Both the position numbers and the translations under genes were made by a program. A stretch of DNA of 64,000 nt, from positions 62,001-126,000 of the forward strand of contig NZ_JAFHKT010000141.1 in NCBI RefSeq assembly GCF_017052465.1, given 5' to 3'. Origin of the DNA: Arthrobacter pascens (GTDB lineage Bacteria > Actinomycetota > Actinomycetes > Actinomycetales > Micrococcaceae). Shown here piece after piece: positions 26,001-34,292 of this stretch. Each line of letters starts with the position of its first letter. Within the stretch, counting starts at the first letter, position 1. Below the pieces are notes generated by a model. The model was not told the DNA's origin. It did not search any database and saw only the letters and a program-made list of their open reading frames with translations.

Positions 26001-26507
26001 GACAAACTCAGTGAGTTGAGCATCCTCCTGCAGGAGGATGCTCAATTCGCTGACGTCAGCGGGCGTGTTGGAGCCTCGGCGCAGGTGGTACAGCTTGAGC
26101 AACAGCACCGGCTTAGCCCCTGTGTTGTCGTTGTAGCGCAGCAGGATGCCGCTAAACGTGGCGCCGGTCCGCAGATATTCCGCACGCACTTCGCCCGTTT
26201 CGTCATCTGCGCTGCGCCGCCACGCGCCGCGGATGTAGCTCACAATAGTCCGGTCTTCTCCCCGGGCGGAGGCGTCCTGGGCGGCCGCGTTGAAATGCAG
26301 CTTTCCGCGGGGCGTCAGCACGGCTGAGATGGCATCGACCAGTGACGACTTTCCCGAGCCGGAATGGCCAGTCAGCAGGAAGCCCTTTCGTGCAATGTCC
26401 AGGCCGTGGTGGCCTTGAAACGTCCCCCAGTTGAGCAGCTCTACCCGTTCCAGCCGCCACTGACCGGTCCGGATGCCTGGCGCCGTGGCCGCCATCGTCA
26501 TGCTCAT
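23073..26507 (-). CDS. jetC: Wadjet JetC, SMC-like ATPase, second system (intact)
   Basis: 1,144 aa in one frame. ERVELLNWGTFQGHHGLDI leads to Walker A GHSGSGKSS (residues 47-55). A long coiled coil (about residues 260-900) surrounds a hinge-like middle. The signature LSGGQRQKLVTFCLAAALRY and Walker B YGTVIMDEAFDKAD lie near residues 1020-1070. Ala/Glu/Arg content in the coils is high. The last 60 residues are acidic and may be flexible. Four-nt overlaps join it to jetB and jetD. This JetC can supply a working ATPase even if that of the first system is broken, but mixing of subunits between the two systems is unproven. Confidence 0.94.
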   Translation of the reverse strand: MSMTMAATAPGIRTGQWRLERVELLNWGTFQGHHGLDIARKGFLLTGHSGSGKSSLVDAISAVLTPRGKLHFNAAAQDASARGEDRTIVSYIRGAWRRSADDETGEVRAEYLRTGATFSGILLRYNDNTGAKPVLLLKLYHLRRGSNTPADVSELSILLQEDAQLTEFVDYLRNGIETRRIKSTWPAAYVTDKHSAFASRFCRLMGISGENAVLLLHKTQSAKSLGSLDDLFRQFMLDRPKTFDIATTAVAQFGELSEAHRLVVEAREQVEHLRGMEEPARAFGLNSARATEAAALSAALTSFRDEWKLKLAKDAKAAAESAALTAQHDVDLATATTEELEEAHSAARRQVDGHGGQAVRDQQTQVDMAQERERDVLGRRAELASKLEAVGISFPASFEEYEELRAAARTERSGLEAARAASRQTVNELHEARGAAKAKVRDLETELKSLRGRRSNLGDRLVTARSVVAEAAGLPASAFPFAGELLEVRKEFADWTGAIERVLRPLATVMLVPEKHIDRVREAVDGLFLGARLVFESVPSRSEPPRPARTERSLVSRVQVADGPMAGWLHAVLSGNYDYECVDSPAELGGSEKAVTRAGQVKRSRTRHEKDDRSRVDDRSTWVLGFDNADKLELLSSLVQAARATADQLADRVDAAENRREVERLRAEALALTETQGWDQLDAGRARARVESHKERLAEILAASGNLRAAEAVAKEARARWAAAQKAQQAAMESLAEVRTQLAGLDRTVLGLEPRVAASADVPEELAASLRERFLRQRRSIVHEVIDEVALTVATGLSAEEKQATSQAAAARTAFASLAGEFRRLWPAKAGDLTDQVEDGGGYLALLEQLVADRLPDFETRFFELMERQSQQNVATLANEIRRAPLEVRDRVAPINGSLKRSAFDAGRFLKIVVKENRGELGRKFLSDLQDISTGSWVAQSRDDAEAKFEVMRRIMEKLASSEPGDTSWRNQCLDTRLHVRFTATEVDSAGRQLNVYDSSAGLSGGQRQKLVTFCLAAALRYQLAGDDEDVPRYGTVIMDEAFDKADSNFTRIAMDVFTEFGFHMVLATPLKLLQTLEDYIGGMAVVTCREFQDSRIGSLSMDDGEGPDSAPPPAEVPVREQPAGTGLLETLDAEDPAETGALF

Positions 26508-27202
26508 TCTGTCTCCTCATCGGTGTCGGGCAGTTCTGCGGAATCGGTGTCGGGCAGTTCTGCGGAGCCGGGCTCCACCTCCGCCGCCAGCCGCCGGTAC
26601 TCCGCCTGCACGGCTGCAATCTCCTCCGCACCGAAGACGAGCCTCAAGACGGGCGAAACCTCGAAACGGCCCTCCGTGCTAGTTGCAGCCAACAGCCCGT
26701 ATTTGACCATTTTTTGCCAGGACGAGTTGATGCGTTTGGAGAATCCCGCGATGTCGGCATTGTCTTTCCCTCGGTAAACCTGCAGCTGATCGGCCACCTC
26801 GTCCGCGCCGACGATGGTTTTCCGACCGCCGCTTTCCTGCAGTAGCGTCTGCCGCAGGTGGAGCAGCAGCGCCGTGTCCAGGAACGTCAACGTGGCGGTG
26901 CGCATGACCTTTGGCGCGTCAACGTCCGCGGACGTGTTGCGGACGAAGGCGACCTGTGCGGCGTGATCAGTGACAAGGTCCAAGAACAGGTCGGCCAAGC
27001 TGGACCGGACGGCGTCCTCGTCGGACAAGAGCGCCGTCCAGAGGTTCCCGTGCCGGGAAGCGGAGAGATAGGGGCCCCGCAGAAGCTGGACGAGGACGCG
27101 GCGGGAAGGCTCGCGCAGGGTGCCGTTGTCGCCATCCCACAGCACGACGTCGGACACCGACTCCTCGCCTCCGGCCGGTCCGGGTACGCCTGATTCGCTC
27201 AC
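26504..27202 (-). CDS. jetB: Wadjet JetB (DUF4194), second system
   Basis: 232 aa, ATGA overlaps on both sides. After a 20-residue acidic leader the DUF4194 fold begins (SRRVLVQLLRGPYLSASRHG) and runs to about residue 200 (KMVKYGLLAATSTEGRFEVS marks the second winged helix). The C-terminal tail contains SAELPDTD twice in tandem, from a 24-bp DNA duplication, then ends in EETE. KITE subunit by family; it bridges JetA and DNA. The tandem repeat is absent from the first copy. Confidence 0.9.
   Translation of the reverse strand: MSESGVPGPAGGEESVSDVVLWDGDNGTLREPSRRVLVQLLRGPYLSASRHGNLWTALLSDEDAVRSSLADLFLDLVTDHAAQVAFVRNTSADVDAPKVMRTATLTFLDTALLLHLRQTLLQESGGRKTIVGADEVADQLQVYRGKDNADIAGFSKRINSSWQKMVKYGLLAATSTEGRFEVSPVLRLVFGAEEIAAVQAEYRRLAAEVEPGSAELPDTDSAELPDTDEETE
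26520..26567. repeat. 24-bp tandem duplication inside jetB
   Basis: TCGGTGTCGGGCAGTTCTGC plus GGAA, two adjacent copies (26520-26543 and 26544-26567, one mismatch at the last base). In frame, it encodes SAELPDTD twice in the tail of the second JetB. The length is a multiple of three, so copy number can vary without breaking the gene. Confidence 0.85.
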
Positions 27203-28671
27203 GGGTGGATCCTTTCGGTGAAGAGGTAGCGGCCAACGGTGCCGCGGCGCGTGGTGCCGGAGCCGTTGGTGGAGGGTGCCGGAGGCTGCCAGGTGACGTC
27301 TTCACGGCCGCTCAGCGCGGTGGCGTGCTCTTCGGCGAGCACTAGGAGTCCGACGACGCTTGCCACACCTTGGGTGGCCGGACGATCAGCCAAAACGTCG
27401 GCAATGGTTGCAGAGCTTTGCCGACTCAGCACGGCATTTATATTCCCGGTCAATTCGATCATGTCGATCTCAGAGGCGCGGGCCAAAGCCCGGAGTTCCT
27501 CAATGTCCACTGTCTCGGCGTCATGCTCGGTGATCTCGCCAGCGGCTTCGAAGTCGGCCGGATTGTGCAGGTTTAAAGCGGCCACTGTATTGAGCGGAAC
27601 ACTGGTCAGGTCCAGCGACAATTCCGTCTTGGCATAGGGCTTCACCGATTGCGAGGTCTCTAAAGCTTGCCGCAATGCAGAACGCAGCCGCTGGTTGATC
27701 AGCCGGTCCTGTTCGAGTTCCTGGGACTGGACAAAGCGGCGCAGGCTGCGGCTGAACGCAGTCATGACGGCATGGATTTCGGAGCTACGGTCCTGGAGCG
27801 TGGGCAGAATCCGGCGCAGGGTCCTCACTTGCGTCGCGGAGAGCCGGGACGTGAATTCCCTGTCCATGATGGTGTCGATGCTGTCCTCGAAATCACGTCC
27901 CTGTTCCGGGTCAAGCAGTAAAGCGTAGAAGCCGGAAAAGCTCCGTCCAGCCTCTGACGCGGCCAAGAGATCAACACCGCGGAAGATGTCATCCAGGACG
28001 CTGCCGCGCGGGCCATCCTGTTCGATCAGCCGTTCCCGCAGGTCCCTGTTGAGTTGCTCAAGCTCGGACCGGACCCGGGCAAAATCACTGGGTATTTCTT
28101 CAATGAGCGACAGTACGTCGCGCAGCCGTTCAGCGGCCTGCTCTGCGGACAGCACGTCGACGTCCCCGCCGGCGGCACGCTCGATCTGGGCATCGATGCG
28201 GGCGCGTTCCTCATGCAGTGCCCGCAGCCGCGACGTACTGTCCGGGTCTGTCTCGCGGGCCAGCACGCGCACCCTGTCCAGGATGGTGGCAAGACGCGAT
28301 TCGGTCACGGCCTGTCGTGGCTCAGACAACTCGGTGACAAAGCGAATGGCCTGCAGGGAACCGAGCGACAACTCAAAGGTCTCCTCGCGGGATCCCTCTG
28401 CCGTGCGACGGATCAGGATGCCGTCATTACGCCATGCCGTGCAATATGCCTGAGCCGTCTGCGGCAGGTCGAAGCCATTGCCGCGCAGCTCCTCCAGGTC
28501 CTCCTCAACCTGCTCAAAGAGCGCCGGCGCCGCCAACCGCCGTTGCTCGCCGCCCAGATGCTTGCTCAGCACAGCCACGGCGATGGCTGCGTTGTTTGCA
28601 CGGAGCAGACGCCACGCCGGGTCTTCGCTCAACAGACGGGAGGCCGTGAGGGCGGCGCGGAGAACAGTCAT
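27199..28671 (-). CDS. jetA: Wadjet JetA (DUF3375), kleisin-like subunit, second system
   Basis: 490 aa from ATG 28671 (MTVLRAALTASRLL). The frame is open 21 codons more, but those have no homology. PAWRLLRANNAAIAVAVLSK corresponds to the AGWSLLRAQNAPLAVSFF entry of the first copy. Long charged helices (about residues 140-380) fit the kleisin role. The operon order jetA-jetB-jetC-jetD and the domain set are the same as in the first system, so both look like type I. The promoter must lie in the 180 nt before it, next to the DeoR remnant. Confidence 0.9.
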   Translation of the reverse strand: MTVLRAALTASRLLSEDPAWRLLRANNAAIAVAVLSKHLGGEQRRLAAPALFEQVEEDLEELRGNGFDLPQTAQAYCTAWRNDGILIRRTAEGSREETFELSLGSLQAIRFVTELSEPRQAVTESRLATILDRVRVLARETDPDSTSRLRALHEERARIDAQIERAAGGDVDVLSAEQAAERLRDVLSLIEEIPSDFARVRSELEQLNRDLRERLIEQDGPRGSVLDDIFRGVDLLAASEAGRSFSGFYALLLDPEQGRDFEDSIDTIMDREFTSRLSATQVRTLRRILPTLQDRSSEIHAVMTAFSRSLRRFVQSQELEQDRLINQRLRSALRQALETSQSVKPYAKTELSLDLTSVPLNTVAALNLHNPADFEAAGEITEHDAETVDIEELRALARASEIDMIELTGNINAVLSRQSSATIADVLADRPATQGVASVVGLLVLAEEHATALSGREDVTWQPPAPSTNGSGTTRRGTVGRYLFTERIHP

Positions 28672-28855
28672 GCGTCTCACACTAGTCAATGCCGCAGACA
28701 ATGATTCCTTGCCAGATAAACCCGAAGTCCTCAAGGGTAAGCGCCATCGCCGCCCCTGTTGCTGCCGGCCAACCGGGTGATACAGCAGTAAGTTTGTAAG
28801 GGGTTTGTTTTACCATTGCGGGACAATCCGTGGAGGAACTCTTCGCCCGGTTCGA

Positions 28856-29172
28856 GGTGGGGGGCGTCCGTGATCGAACCCTGCGGGAACATCCTGCTCG
28901 ACGCCGGCTCCAACGTGGGTGCCCTGGCCCAAGAACTGCGCGGGTTCGAGGAGCTCTCCTGACCACGCCGGGCATCAACACCATGCAGGAGCTGGCCAAT
29001 TCGGAGGGCGTCGAGGCCGGGAGTCTACGTGCTGGCCGACTCGTCCAAGCTTGGGCAGCGACCCTTCCACGTCTGGCACGGCTGGCACTGCCGTGGACCC
29101 TGGTGGCGGACGACGGCACCGACCCCAATCAGGTGCAAAAGTTCCGGGATGAGGGATGCTGTTGAGGTGGCT
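28856..29172 (+). pseudogene. Second DeoR-family remnant, internally deleted
   Basis: GGCGTCCGTGATC leads into ILLDAGSNVGALAQELRGFE, then a shifted frame with TTPGINTMQELANSEGVE. Then a jump of about 180 nt relative to the pseudogene at 20.8-21.4 kb leads to VYVLADSSKLGQRPFHVW and a decayed end matching its last 100 nt. The DNA-binding half is missing here too. It has the same orientation as the other remnant, so the two form diverged direct repeats around the second Wadjet operon. Confidence 0.82.
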
Positions 29173-29267
29173 GAAATTCATTTTGGAGGCCACTACGGCG
29201 TCCTGCTCAATAATTTGAAGCAGCTGATTACGCCGAAGCCTGCACCAACCCGGTCGATCAGCATTAC

Positions 29268-29894
29268 CTAGCTAGATGCGCCGCCCTCAAAGGTAACCTC
29301 GTATCCGAGCGACCCGAACAGACCAGTCAGCATGCTCTTGGTATTTTCACCTGCTCGCTGCCGCAGCTCGGACTTCTCCGCAGCGTCAGCCATATCTGAT
29401 TCGGCGAGGAGATAGAGCTCCGCCTGCTGAGGCGCCGTGAAAGCATCTACGACTCGGTCAGCGATGCCACGGTCCTGGCTGTACACATAGGACCGGTCGT
29501 GGTCAATATTGGGCTTGTCGAGCTGCGGCTCGGGAAGCCGCAGCGTCACCGATTTGCCGTCCGCTGACAGAGTAAGGTCCTCTTCGGCGAGACCTGCAAG
29601 GTCGACATAGGCATTGACGGTCCCAGCGGCCACAAAGAGCGTCCGTCGTCCTGCTATGAAATCGGGAAGCCCCCCGGTGCTTTCTTTCTCGTCCAACAAA
29701 AGCTCAAAATTACCGACCGCAGCGTGGTATTGGCTTACGTTTTTGACGGACTCCAGAAGAACGGTTTGGTTCCGCTCGCTCTTGCTCGAAAACGGGCCGA
29801 ACCCAAGCATGCTCGCCACCAACAGTGCAGCCAGAAGCACCGCCACGGCAGATGCAACGAGCGCGACGGGCTTGAATGATTTGGCTTCGGACAT
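29268..29894 (-). CDS. DUF4230-type membrane-anchored protein
   Basis: 208 aa. One hydrophobic helix near the N-terminus (about residues 10-32, LVASAVAVLLAALLVASMLG) anchors the rest, which is outside. The DUF4230 pattern is seen in SVKNVSQYHAAVGNFELLLD, then GRRTLFVAAGTVNAYVDLAG, then VTLRLPEPQLDKPNIDHDRS and YVYSQDRGIADRVVDAF, followed by a long helix rich in Glu/Ala and a beta C-terminus. The function of the family is not known. A decayed copy lies at 40.0-40.5 kb in the same orientation. Confidence 0.78.
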   Translation of the reverse strand: MSEAKSFKPVALVASAVAVLLAALLVASMLGFGPFSSKSERNQTVLLESVKNVSQYHAAVGNFELLLDEKESTGGLPDFIAGRRTLFVAAGTVNAYVDLAGLAEEDLTLSADGKSVTLRLPEPQLDKPNIDHDRSYVYSQDRGIADRVVDAFTAPQQAELYLLAESDMADAAEKSELRQRAGENTKSMLTGLFGSLGYEVTFEGGASS

Positions 29895-30145
29895 TGGACC
29901 CCTTTTGCCTTGAAACGGCGGAGGTTCCGTTCCTGGTGATTGCTTCCAGAATTACTGTCTGGCTGATTCAGGATCAGTGTAGCGGGACTCGCCCGACGGT
30001 TAGGGTGGCGACACTTTCAGAAGTTCTGATCTCTATGTGGGACGATAACGACCGGTGACAATTGGGCAAGGATCACGTTCTTGGCTCCCCCAGGCGCCGT
30101 CGCTAGCACCGCCCAGGGCGGCTTCACTTCATCGAGGGGAAACAA

Positions 30146-31468
30146 GTGACTACTACTGACAGCAAGGCACTCGTACCGGTGTGGACACTGGCTACAGAGG
30201 CGGTCAGCGTGTCTGACTTGCTTGGCACCGAGGGCCTAACGCCGGCCCGCCTTGCAGAACTGCGGACGGTTTTGGCAGCACTTGCGGACGCCCCGATCGC
30301 AACACTCGAGATGCATTCCATGCCACCGACTCGTGACCGTAAAGGCGGGATCCCACTTGACGTTGCAAGCCCGCTGGCAAAGCAATTGGCGCAGCTGGTA
30401 ACCCAAACAGCGAAATCCGCTCCCCCGCAACTGAACGTGGCCGATACCGGAGAGGTGCTGTACCGGATGGTAGTCCCTGCCAAGGTTGCCGCACAGGTGG
30501 GCAAGGGGCTTGTGCGGCCCATGGCGGCCAAAGGAGTCGCAGGAGCTATTCATGGTCCTCTGATGGGCTCGACCAGAATCGTAGGTGCGGCGAAGTTCGT
30601 GCCTGTTGCAGGCAAAGCCGCAGCTGCAGGCACTGCCGGCGCTGCAACTGGTTCGGCAGCGACGGCTGGCGTTGCAGTAGCCAGCGCTGGAGCTCTGACA
30701 GTGGCCGCGCCACTCGTGCTGATGGCTGTGGCCGTCAGCGTCAGCGCATATGCCGAGCACCAGCGCCAGGAAGCAATTGAGCGGATCACTGACCTCTTGG
30801 AGCAGTTGCACGAGGACAACCTCGATAAAGAACGCAACGAGTTGGACGGTTGCCGTGAAGCGATCGACAAGGCGACGTCGATCCTCCTTGACCAGGGCCG
30901 GATTGGCCTTTCGCTGGGTCTGGATTCCTCCGTGCACGGCATCAATACCGCTATCGCTGCCACTCGGCGGCGGCTGAAGAAGTGGGAAGCGGCACTGGAT
31001 GCGCTGTCCGACGGCGCAGTCGAGGTAAGCGAATTGAAAAAGCCGTTTCCCGGCATCACCGAGGAAGGTGGAACCTTCCGGGCGCACCTGGAGATTGCAC
31101 GGCTGGCCATCGCTCTCAAGCGGCGGGTGCTCGTGCTTCAAGCAGTCGAGCACGCCCAGCAGGACACCGGCAATTCCTTCAAGAGTTTCATCGGGACGCT
31201 CCACGACGACGGGCGCAGCACCGACGAGTTGGAGTCAGGTATCAACCAGGTGCTCCTTCGACTCTCTGCGCTCCAGGTGAAGCGCGACGGCGGTTTCCGC
31301 CTTCCCGCGTTTACGGCTGGCGAAGTAGACCAACTGCTACAAGCCTCGTACCGACTTCGCGCTCTGGGAGACGAGCTACAGGTATCTGGCCACCGGGATG
31401 ACGTTGCAATTGAAATTGAACGGAAGCGTGACGGATCCCTCGTCGTATTCCCTGGAATCGCAGCCTAA
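30146..31468 (+). CDS. Protein of unknown function with Ala/Gly-rich hydrophobic centre (440 aa)
   Basis: 440 aa from GTG 30146, with GAGGGGAAACAA upstream. Residues 1-120 form a soluble domain. Residues about 150-205 are an Ala/Gly/Val-rich stretch (AAAAGTAGAATGSAATAGVA then LTVAAPLVLMAVAVSVSAYA) that could form a membrane hairpin. Next is a long charged helix (EHQRQEAIERITDLLEQLHE) and more helical segments to about 400, ending in a small beta tail. I recognise no family. The layout (soluble head, hydrophobic hairpin, coiled coil) recalls membrane-active effectors, but this is only a resemblance. It is followed 89 nt later by a tiny Lys/Ala-rich gene. Confidence 0.7.
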   Translation: MTTTDSKALVPVWTLATEAVSVSDLLGTEGLTPARLAELRTVLAALADAPIATLEMHSMPPTRDRKGGIPLDVASPLAKQLAQLVTQTAKSAPPQLNVADTGEVLYRMVVPAKVAAQVGKGLVRPMAAKGVAGAIHGPLMGSTRIVGAAKFVPVAGKAAAAGTAGAATGSAATAGVAVASAGALTVAAPLVLMAVAVSVSAYAEHQRQEAIERITDLLEQLHEDNLDKERNELDGCREAIDKATSILLDQGRIGLSLGLDSSVHGINTAIAATRRRLKKWEAALDALSDGAVEVSELKKPFPGITEEGGTFRAHLEIARLAIALKRRVLVLQAVEHAQQDTGNSFKSFIGTLHDDGRSTDELESGINQVLLRLSALQVKRDGGFRLPAFTAGEVDQLLQASYRLRALGDELQVSGHRDDVAIEIERKRDGSLVVFPGIAA

Positions 31469-31557
31469 TCAACTCGGGTGAGCAAAGCGCTTACTACCAT
31501 TTGCAGCATACTCAGCTCACTAAGACAACAACCCGCCTACGATTTTACGGAGCAACC

Positions 31558-31785
31558 ATGGCCGGAAAAGCAGCCAAAGCCGCTGCTGTTATGAAGGACG
31601 GCGGGCAGAAGGCAAAAACTGCCGCCGCCAAGCTTTACGCTCTCGCCAAGGACCCCGAGACGCAGGCCAAGGCAGAGAAACTGCTTGAGGACGGCAAGAA
31701 GATATATCATGCAGCAGCAAGCCCCGAAGCCAAAGAGGCCTACCGCAAGGCAGCGGAAGTCATAAACAAGATGCGGAAGAAATAG
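31558..31785 (+). CDS. Small Lys/Ala-rich helical protein (75 aa)
   Basis: 75 aa from ATG 31558 with ACGGAGC before it. An in-frame TTG at 31501 has no ribosome site. MAGKAAKAAAVMKDGGQKAK begins a strongly basic, Ala-rich helix that goes on to VINKMRKK. The heptad-like Ala/Lys spacing and high net charge suggest a nucleic-acid- or membrane-surface-binding helix. It resembles H1-like or late-embryogenesis-like small proteins in composition only. It is probably co-transcribed with the 440-aa gene. Its stop lies just before the alcohol dehydrogenase remnant. Confidence 0.6.
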   Translation: MAGKAAKAAAVMKDGGQKAKTAAAKLYALAKDPETQAKAEKLLEDGKKIYHAAASPEAKEAYRKAAEVINKMRKK

Positions 31786-31854
31786 CCGAGGGCTGGATTC
31801 CCACCAGGTCACCAAGACGGCGTTGATCCCGCCGATCCCGCGAATTACTTGTGC

Positions 31855-32088
31855 GAGGAGGGTGTCGAAGCCCTGATCCACCAAGTCCTCCAGTGCCATC
31901 CGGCCAGTGATGAATGGTTTGAGGTCCACCTTGCCCTCCTGCACCATCTTGATCACGGCAGGGTGTTCGCGGACTTAGGCGATGGTGCCGTGCAGGTCGA
32001 TCTCCTTGAGCACCAGCTTCTGCAGGTCCAGCGTGGCCGGTGCGCCCCAGCTGAACATGTTCGCCACCATTCCCCCGGCCGGACGGCG
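31855..32088 (-). pseudogene. C-terminal remnant of a zinc alcohol dehydrogenase (butanediol dehydrogenase-like)
   Basis: Minus strand: GGMVANMFSWGAPATLDLQK, LVLKEIDLHGTIA, then a stop TAA (31975-31977) where TAC (Tyr) is expected, then VREHPAVIKMVQEGKVDLKP and FITGRMALEDLVDQGFDTL in the same frame. These are the closing 80 or so residues of medium-chain Zn dehydrogenases of the 2,3-butanediol dehydrogenase type. The part before is missing, and the matching N-terminal piece lies at 39.4-39.9 kb on the same strand. Confidence 0.85.
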
Positions 32089-32231
32089 TCGTTCGACAAT
32101 AAGGCTATGCCGACGCAGGTGGGGCCAGTGATCACAGTTCGGGGCCCCTACGAGAAACATTCCAGCGCCCGCGCTCGTGGAACTGATCGCTAAGGTCAGG
32201 TTGAAGCCGCTGCTGTGGATAGAATACGCGG

Positions 32232-34283
32232 GTGAAAGCGCCTCAAGTGGTCTTGGACCTCGATAAGAAATCTCGGGTGGTCCTTCGAGAGGGACTCCTA
32301 GTCGATCGCAAGGGCGTTGAGGTCACAGTTCTTTGGAGTGACGGGTCAACCGATGATGTCCGACTCGGTCGCCATGGGGACCACATACTGCTTGCTACCG
32401 CGGCTGGTGGGCTAGGCCACCGAAGGCACGTCGACCCGGCTGGCGCCTCAGAGCTGGTGCGCTCGTCGCCTGCACAGGCTTTCGCGTTCGCCCTTCTCGA
32501 CTCATTAAACCCGCTGTCGAGCAAAGACCTCATCGCGCGCGTCTCGCAGGTATTCAGCGGCGATGTCAGCGCCCTTTGGAAGCAGGCTCGCTCGACTTTC
32601 GAGACGAACGAGAATGTCAAGGCATCGGGCAAGGGGACTGGCCTCAAGTACGTCTGGGTGGGGCAAACTCCGCCCGATGCATTTTCGGCTGGCCTAGCAG
32701 CCCAAATGCGCGGGCGGACAGCCATGAAAGAGAACACCGTGACTGCGGGACTCCATGCCGGAAATGCAGAGCGAGGCCGTGACGTTGCTCCGCAGGTCGC
32801 CGATGGCGCTGTCGACGGGCCAATGGATTCGGGAAACCGGAACGAGGGCCGAGGCAGCGCACGCAGTGCTGAGGACGGGCAAATACACCCGGCTGTCGAA
32901 CTCGTCCGCGCGACATCAGTCTCAGGCCAACTGCCTGAGAACTGGGCTGGGGTACTGGGCAGTGTCATGCGGAATCCTTTGGCAGCTGGGCTCGCTGTGG
33001 ACTCGCTGTCCGATGATGCGCTTCAAGCGGCCGTTCCGGCGCTCGGTCAAGCTGCTTTGATCCTGCAGGCCCTGCCGAGGGACAGCAAGGCTCTCAAGAC
33101 AATTGATGCGGTGCAATTGGCGGGACCCAAGGGCGCGGCCGCTCTGGTAGATGCGGCAGACGCCGAGTTGCGCAGTCTTGAGCCGGCGTCTGCTAAAGCG
33201 CAGGAGCTACGACGCGCCAGGGAATTCCTGATTCGGAGGCTGTTGAACTCGCCCTCGGTGGGTCTCCTCAGCCTGGACACTGTCCTTCGTGCCACCCGCG
33301 AGATGGAATCGCCGAAAGATGCTGCCAAGAAGGGCGAGTGGGTTGCTGAGGTTCTGGCGACCGTCATAGGCGCGATGGATCAGGACTCTTGGAAGAATCT
33401 CGCGCTCCAGGACAAGTCTGCGGTGGCCCGGCAGCTCACGTCCGTCCCACTGAATGCGCCCGGCTCAAGGGCACGCGTACTGGGGTGGATCTGGCGCAAT
33501 CACCCAGCAGATCTCGCCGACGAAATGTGGTGGCGGGGCGTGGAGTTTGAAGATCTGGCTTCGGTCGCCACCACGCCCTTGGCCAGCGCGCTCGAGAGCG
33601 ATGCGATAGCGTCCGCCGTAGTCAAGCCCTTGGTGGTTAAGAGGCTCGCGTCAGCCACGACGAGGCGCCAGCTGCTCACGTCGCTCGCCGCCCCCACTGC
33701 ACTTGCTCGCCTCATGGATGAAAGTGCCGTTCAGCAAGCGTTCGACCGAGTCCTACTGGATGACAACATCGGCCGGGCCTGGCTTGTGCGCCTCAGGAAT
33801 GAGACACGGATATCCGAGCTTGCTCACCAAGTAGAGGCTCTCACTCGCCAGGCGAGGGAGATGACGGAGCTGCTTGGCAAGGCCCAGGAAGCCGTGCGGT
33901 TGCGTGATGACCGGCTGCACCGCGTGGAGGCACGACTTGGCGAGGCCGCCGCGAGCACCAACGAGCTTCGCGAATCTCAGTCGCGCCAGATCAGGATCGA
34001 TGTCATGCGCGCCTTTGCGGGGCTCTGCGCGTACGTCGACGGGGCTGCCGACAGTCAGCCCGCCCAGCGCGTCCGGGAGCGGGTACGGCGAATGGCCGCC
34101 CGCGAGGGACTGACTCCGTCGGGTGCCCCGGGCCGGACGGAGCCCTATGACCCACAGCGTCACGATGTCATCGGGGAGCCGCCACTGCCCAACACACCAG
34201 TGACTGTCACCGGCATCGGATATACATGGGGCGAGGGTGCCGATGAGATCGTTCTCGTGCGCGCGATCGTCGAACGAACTTAG
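32232..34283 (+). CDS. Large protein with GrpE-like C-terminus, partner of the following Hsp70 (683 aa)
   Basis: 683 aa from GTG 32232. The N-terminus (1-60) is beta-rich. Residues about 85-165 look like a winged helix (LSSKDLIARVSQVFSGDVSA and wing GKGTGLKYVWVG), followed by a low-complexity linker and a large helical region (about 225-510). Residues about 525-590 form a coiled coil (VEALTRQAREMTELLGKAQE). The end gives a short helical bundle and then YDPQRHDVIGEPPLPNTPVT, VTGIGYTWGEGADEIVLVRA: the D-P-x-x-H signature and two-strand wing of GrpE. GrpE exchanges nucleotide on DnaK, and the next gene is an Hsp70. A dedicated, DNA-binding exchange factor is inferred. I know no named family with this full layout. 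Confidence 0.72.
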   Translation: MKAPQVVLDLDKKSRVVLREGLLVDRKGVEVTVLWSDGSTDDVRLGRHGDHILLATAAGGLGHRRHVDPAGASELVRSSPAQAFAFALLDSLNPLSSKDLIARVSQVFSGDVSALWKQARSTFETNENVKASGKGTGLKYVWVGQTPPDAFSAGLAAQMRGRTAMKENTVTAGLHAGNAERGRDVAPQVADGAVDGPMDSGNRNEGRGSARSAEDGQIHPAVELVRATSVSGQLPENWAGVLGSVMRNPLAAGLAVDSLSDDALQAAVPALGQAALILQALPRDSKALKTIDAVQLAGPKGAAALVDAADAELRSLEPASAKAQELRRAREFLIRRLLNSPSVGLLSLDTVLRATREMESPKDAAKKGEWVAEVLATVIGAMDQDSWKNLALQDKSAVARQLTSVPLNAPGSRARVLGWIWRNHPADLADEMWWRGVEFEDLASVATTPLASALESDAIASAVVKPLVVKRLASATTRRQLLTSLAAPTALARLMDESAVQQAFDRVLLDDNIGRAWLVRLRNETRISELAHQVEALTRQAREMTELLGKAQEAVRLRDDRLHRVEARLGEAAASTNELRESQSRQIRIDVMRAFAGLCAYVDGAADSQPAQRVRERVRRMAAREGLTPSGAPGRTEPYDPQRHDVIGEPPLPNTPVTVTGIGYTWGEGADEIVLVRAIVERT

Positions 34284-34292
34284 GAGTTTGAA

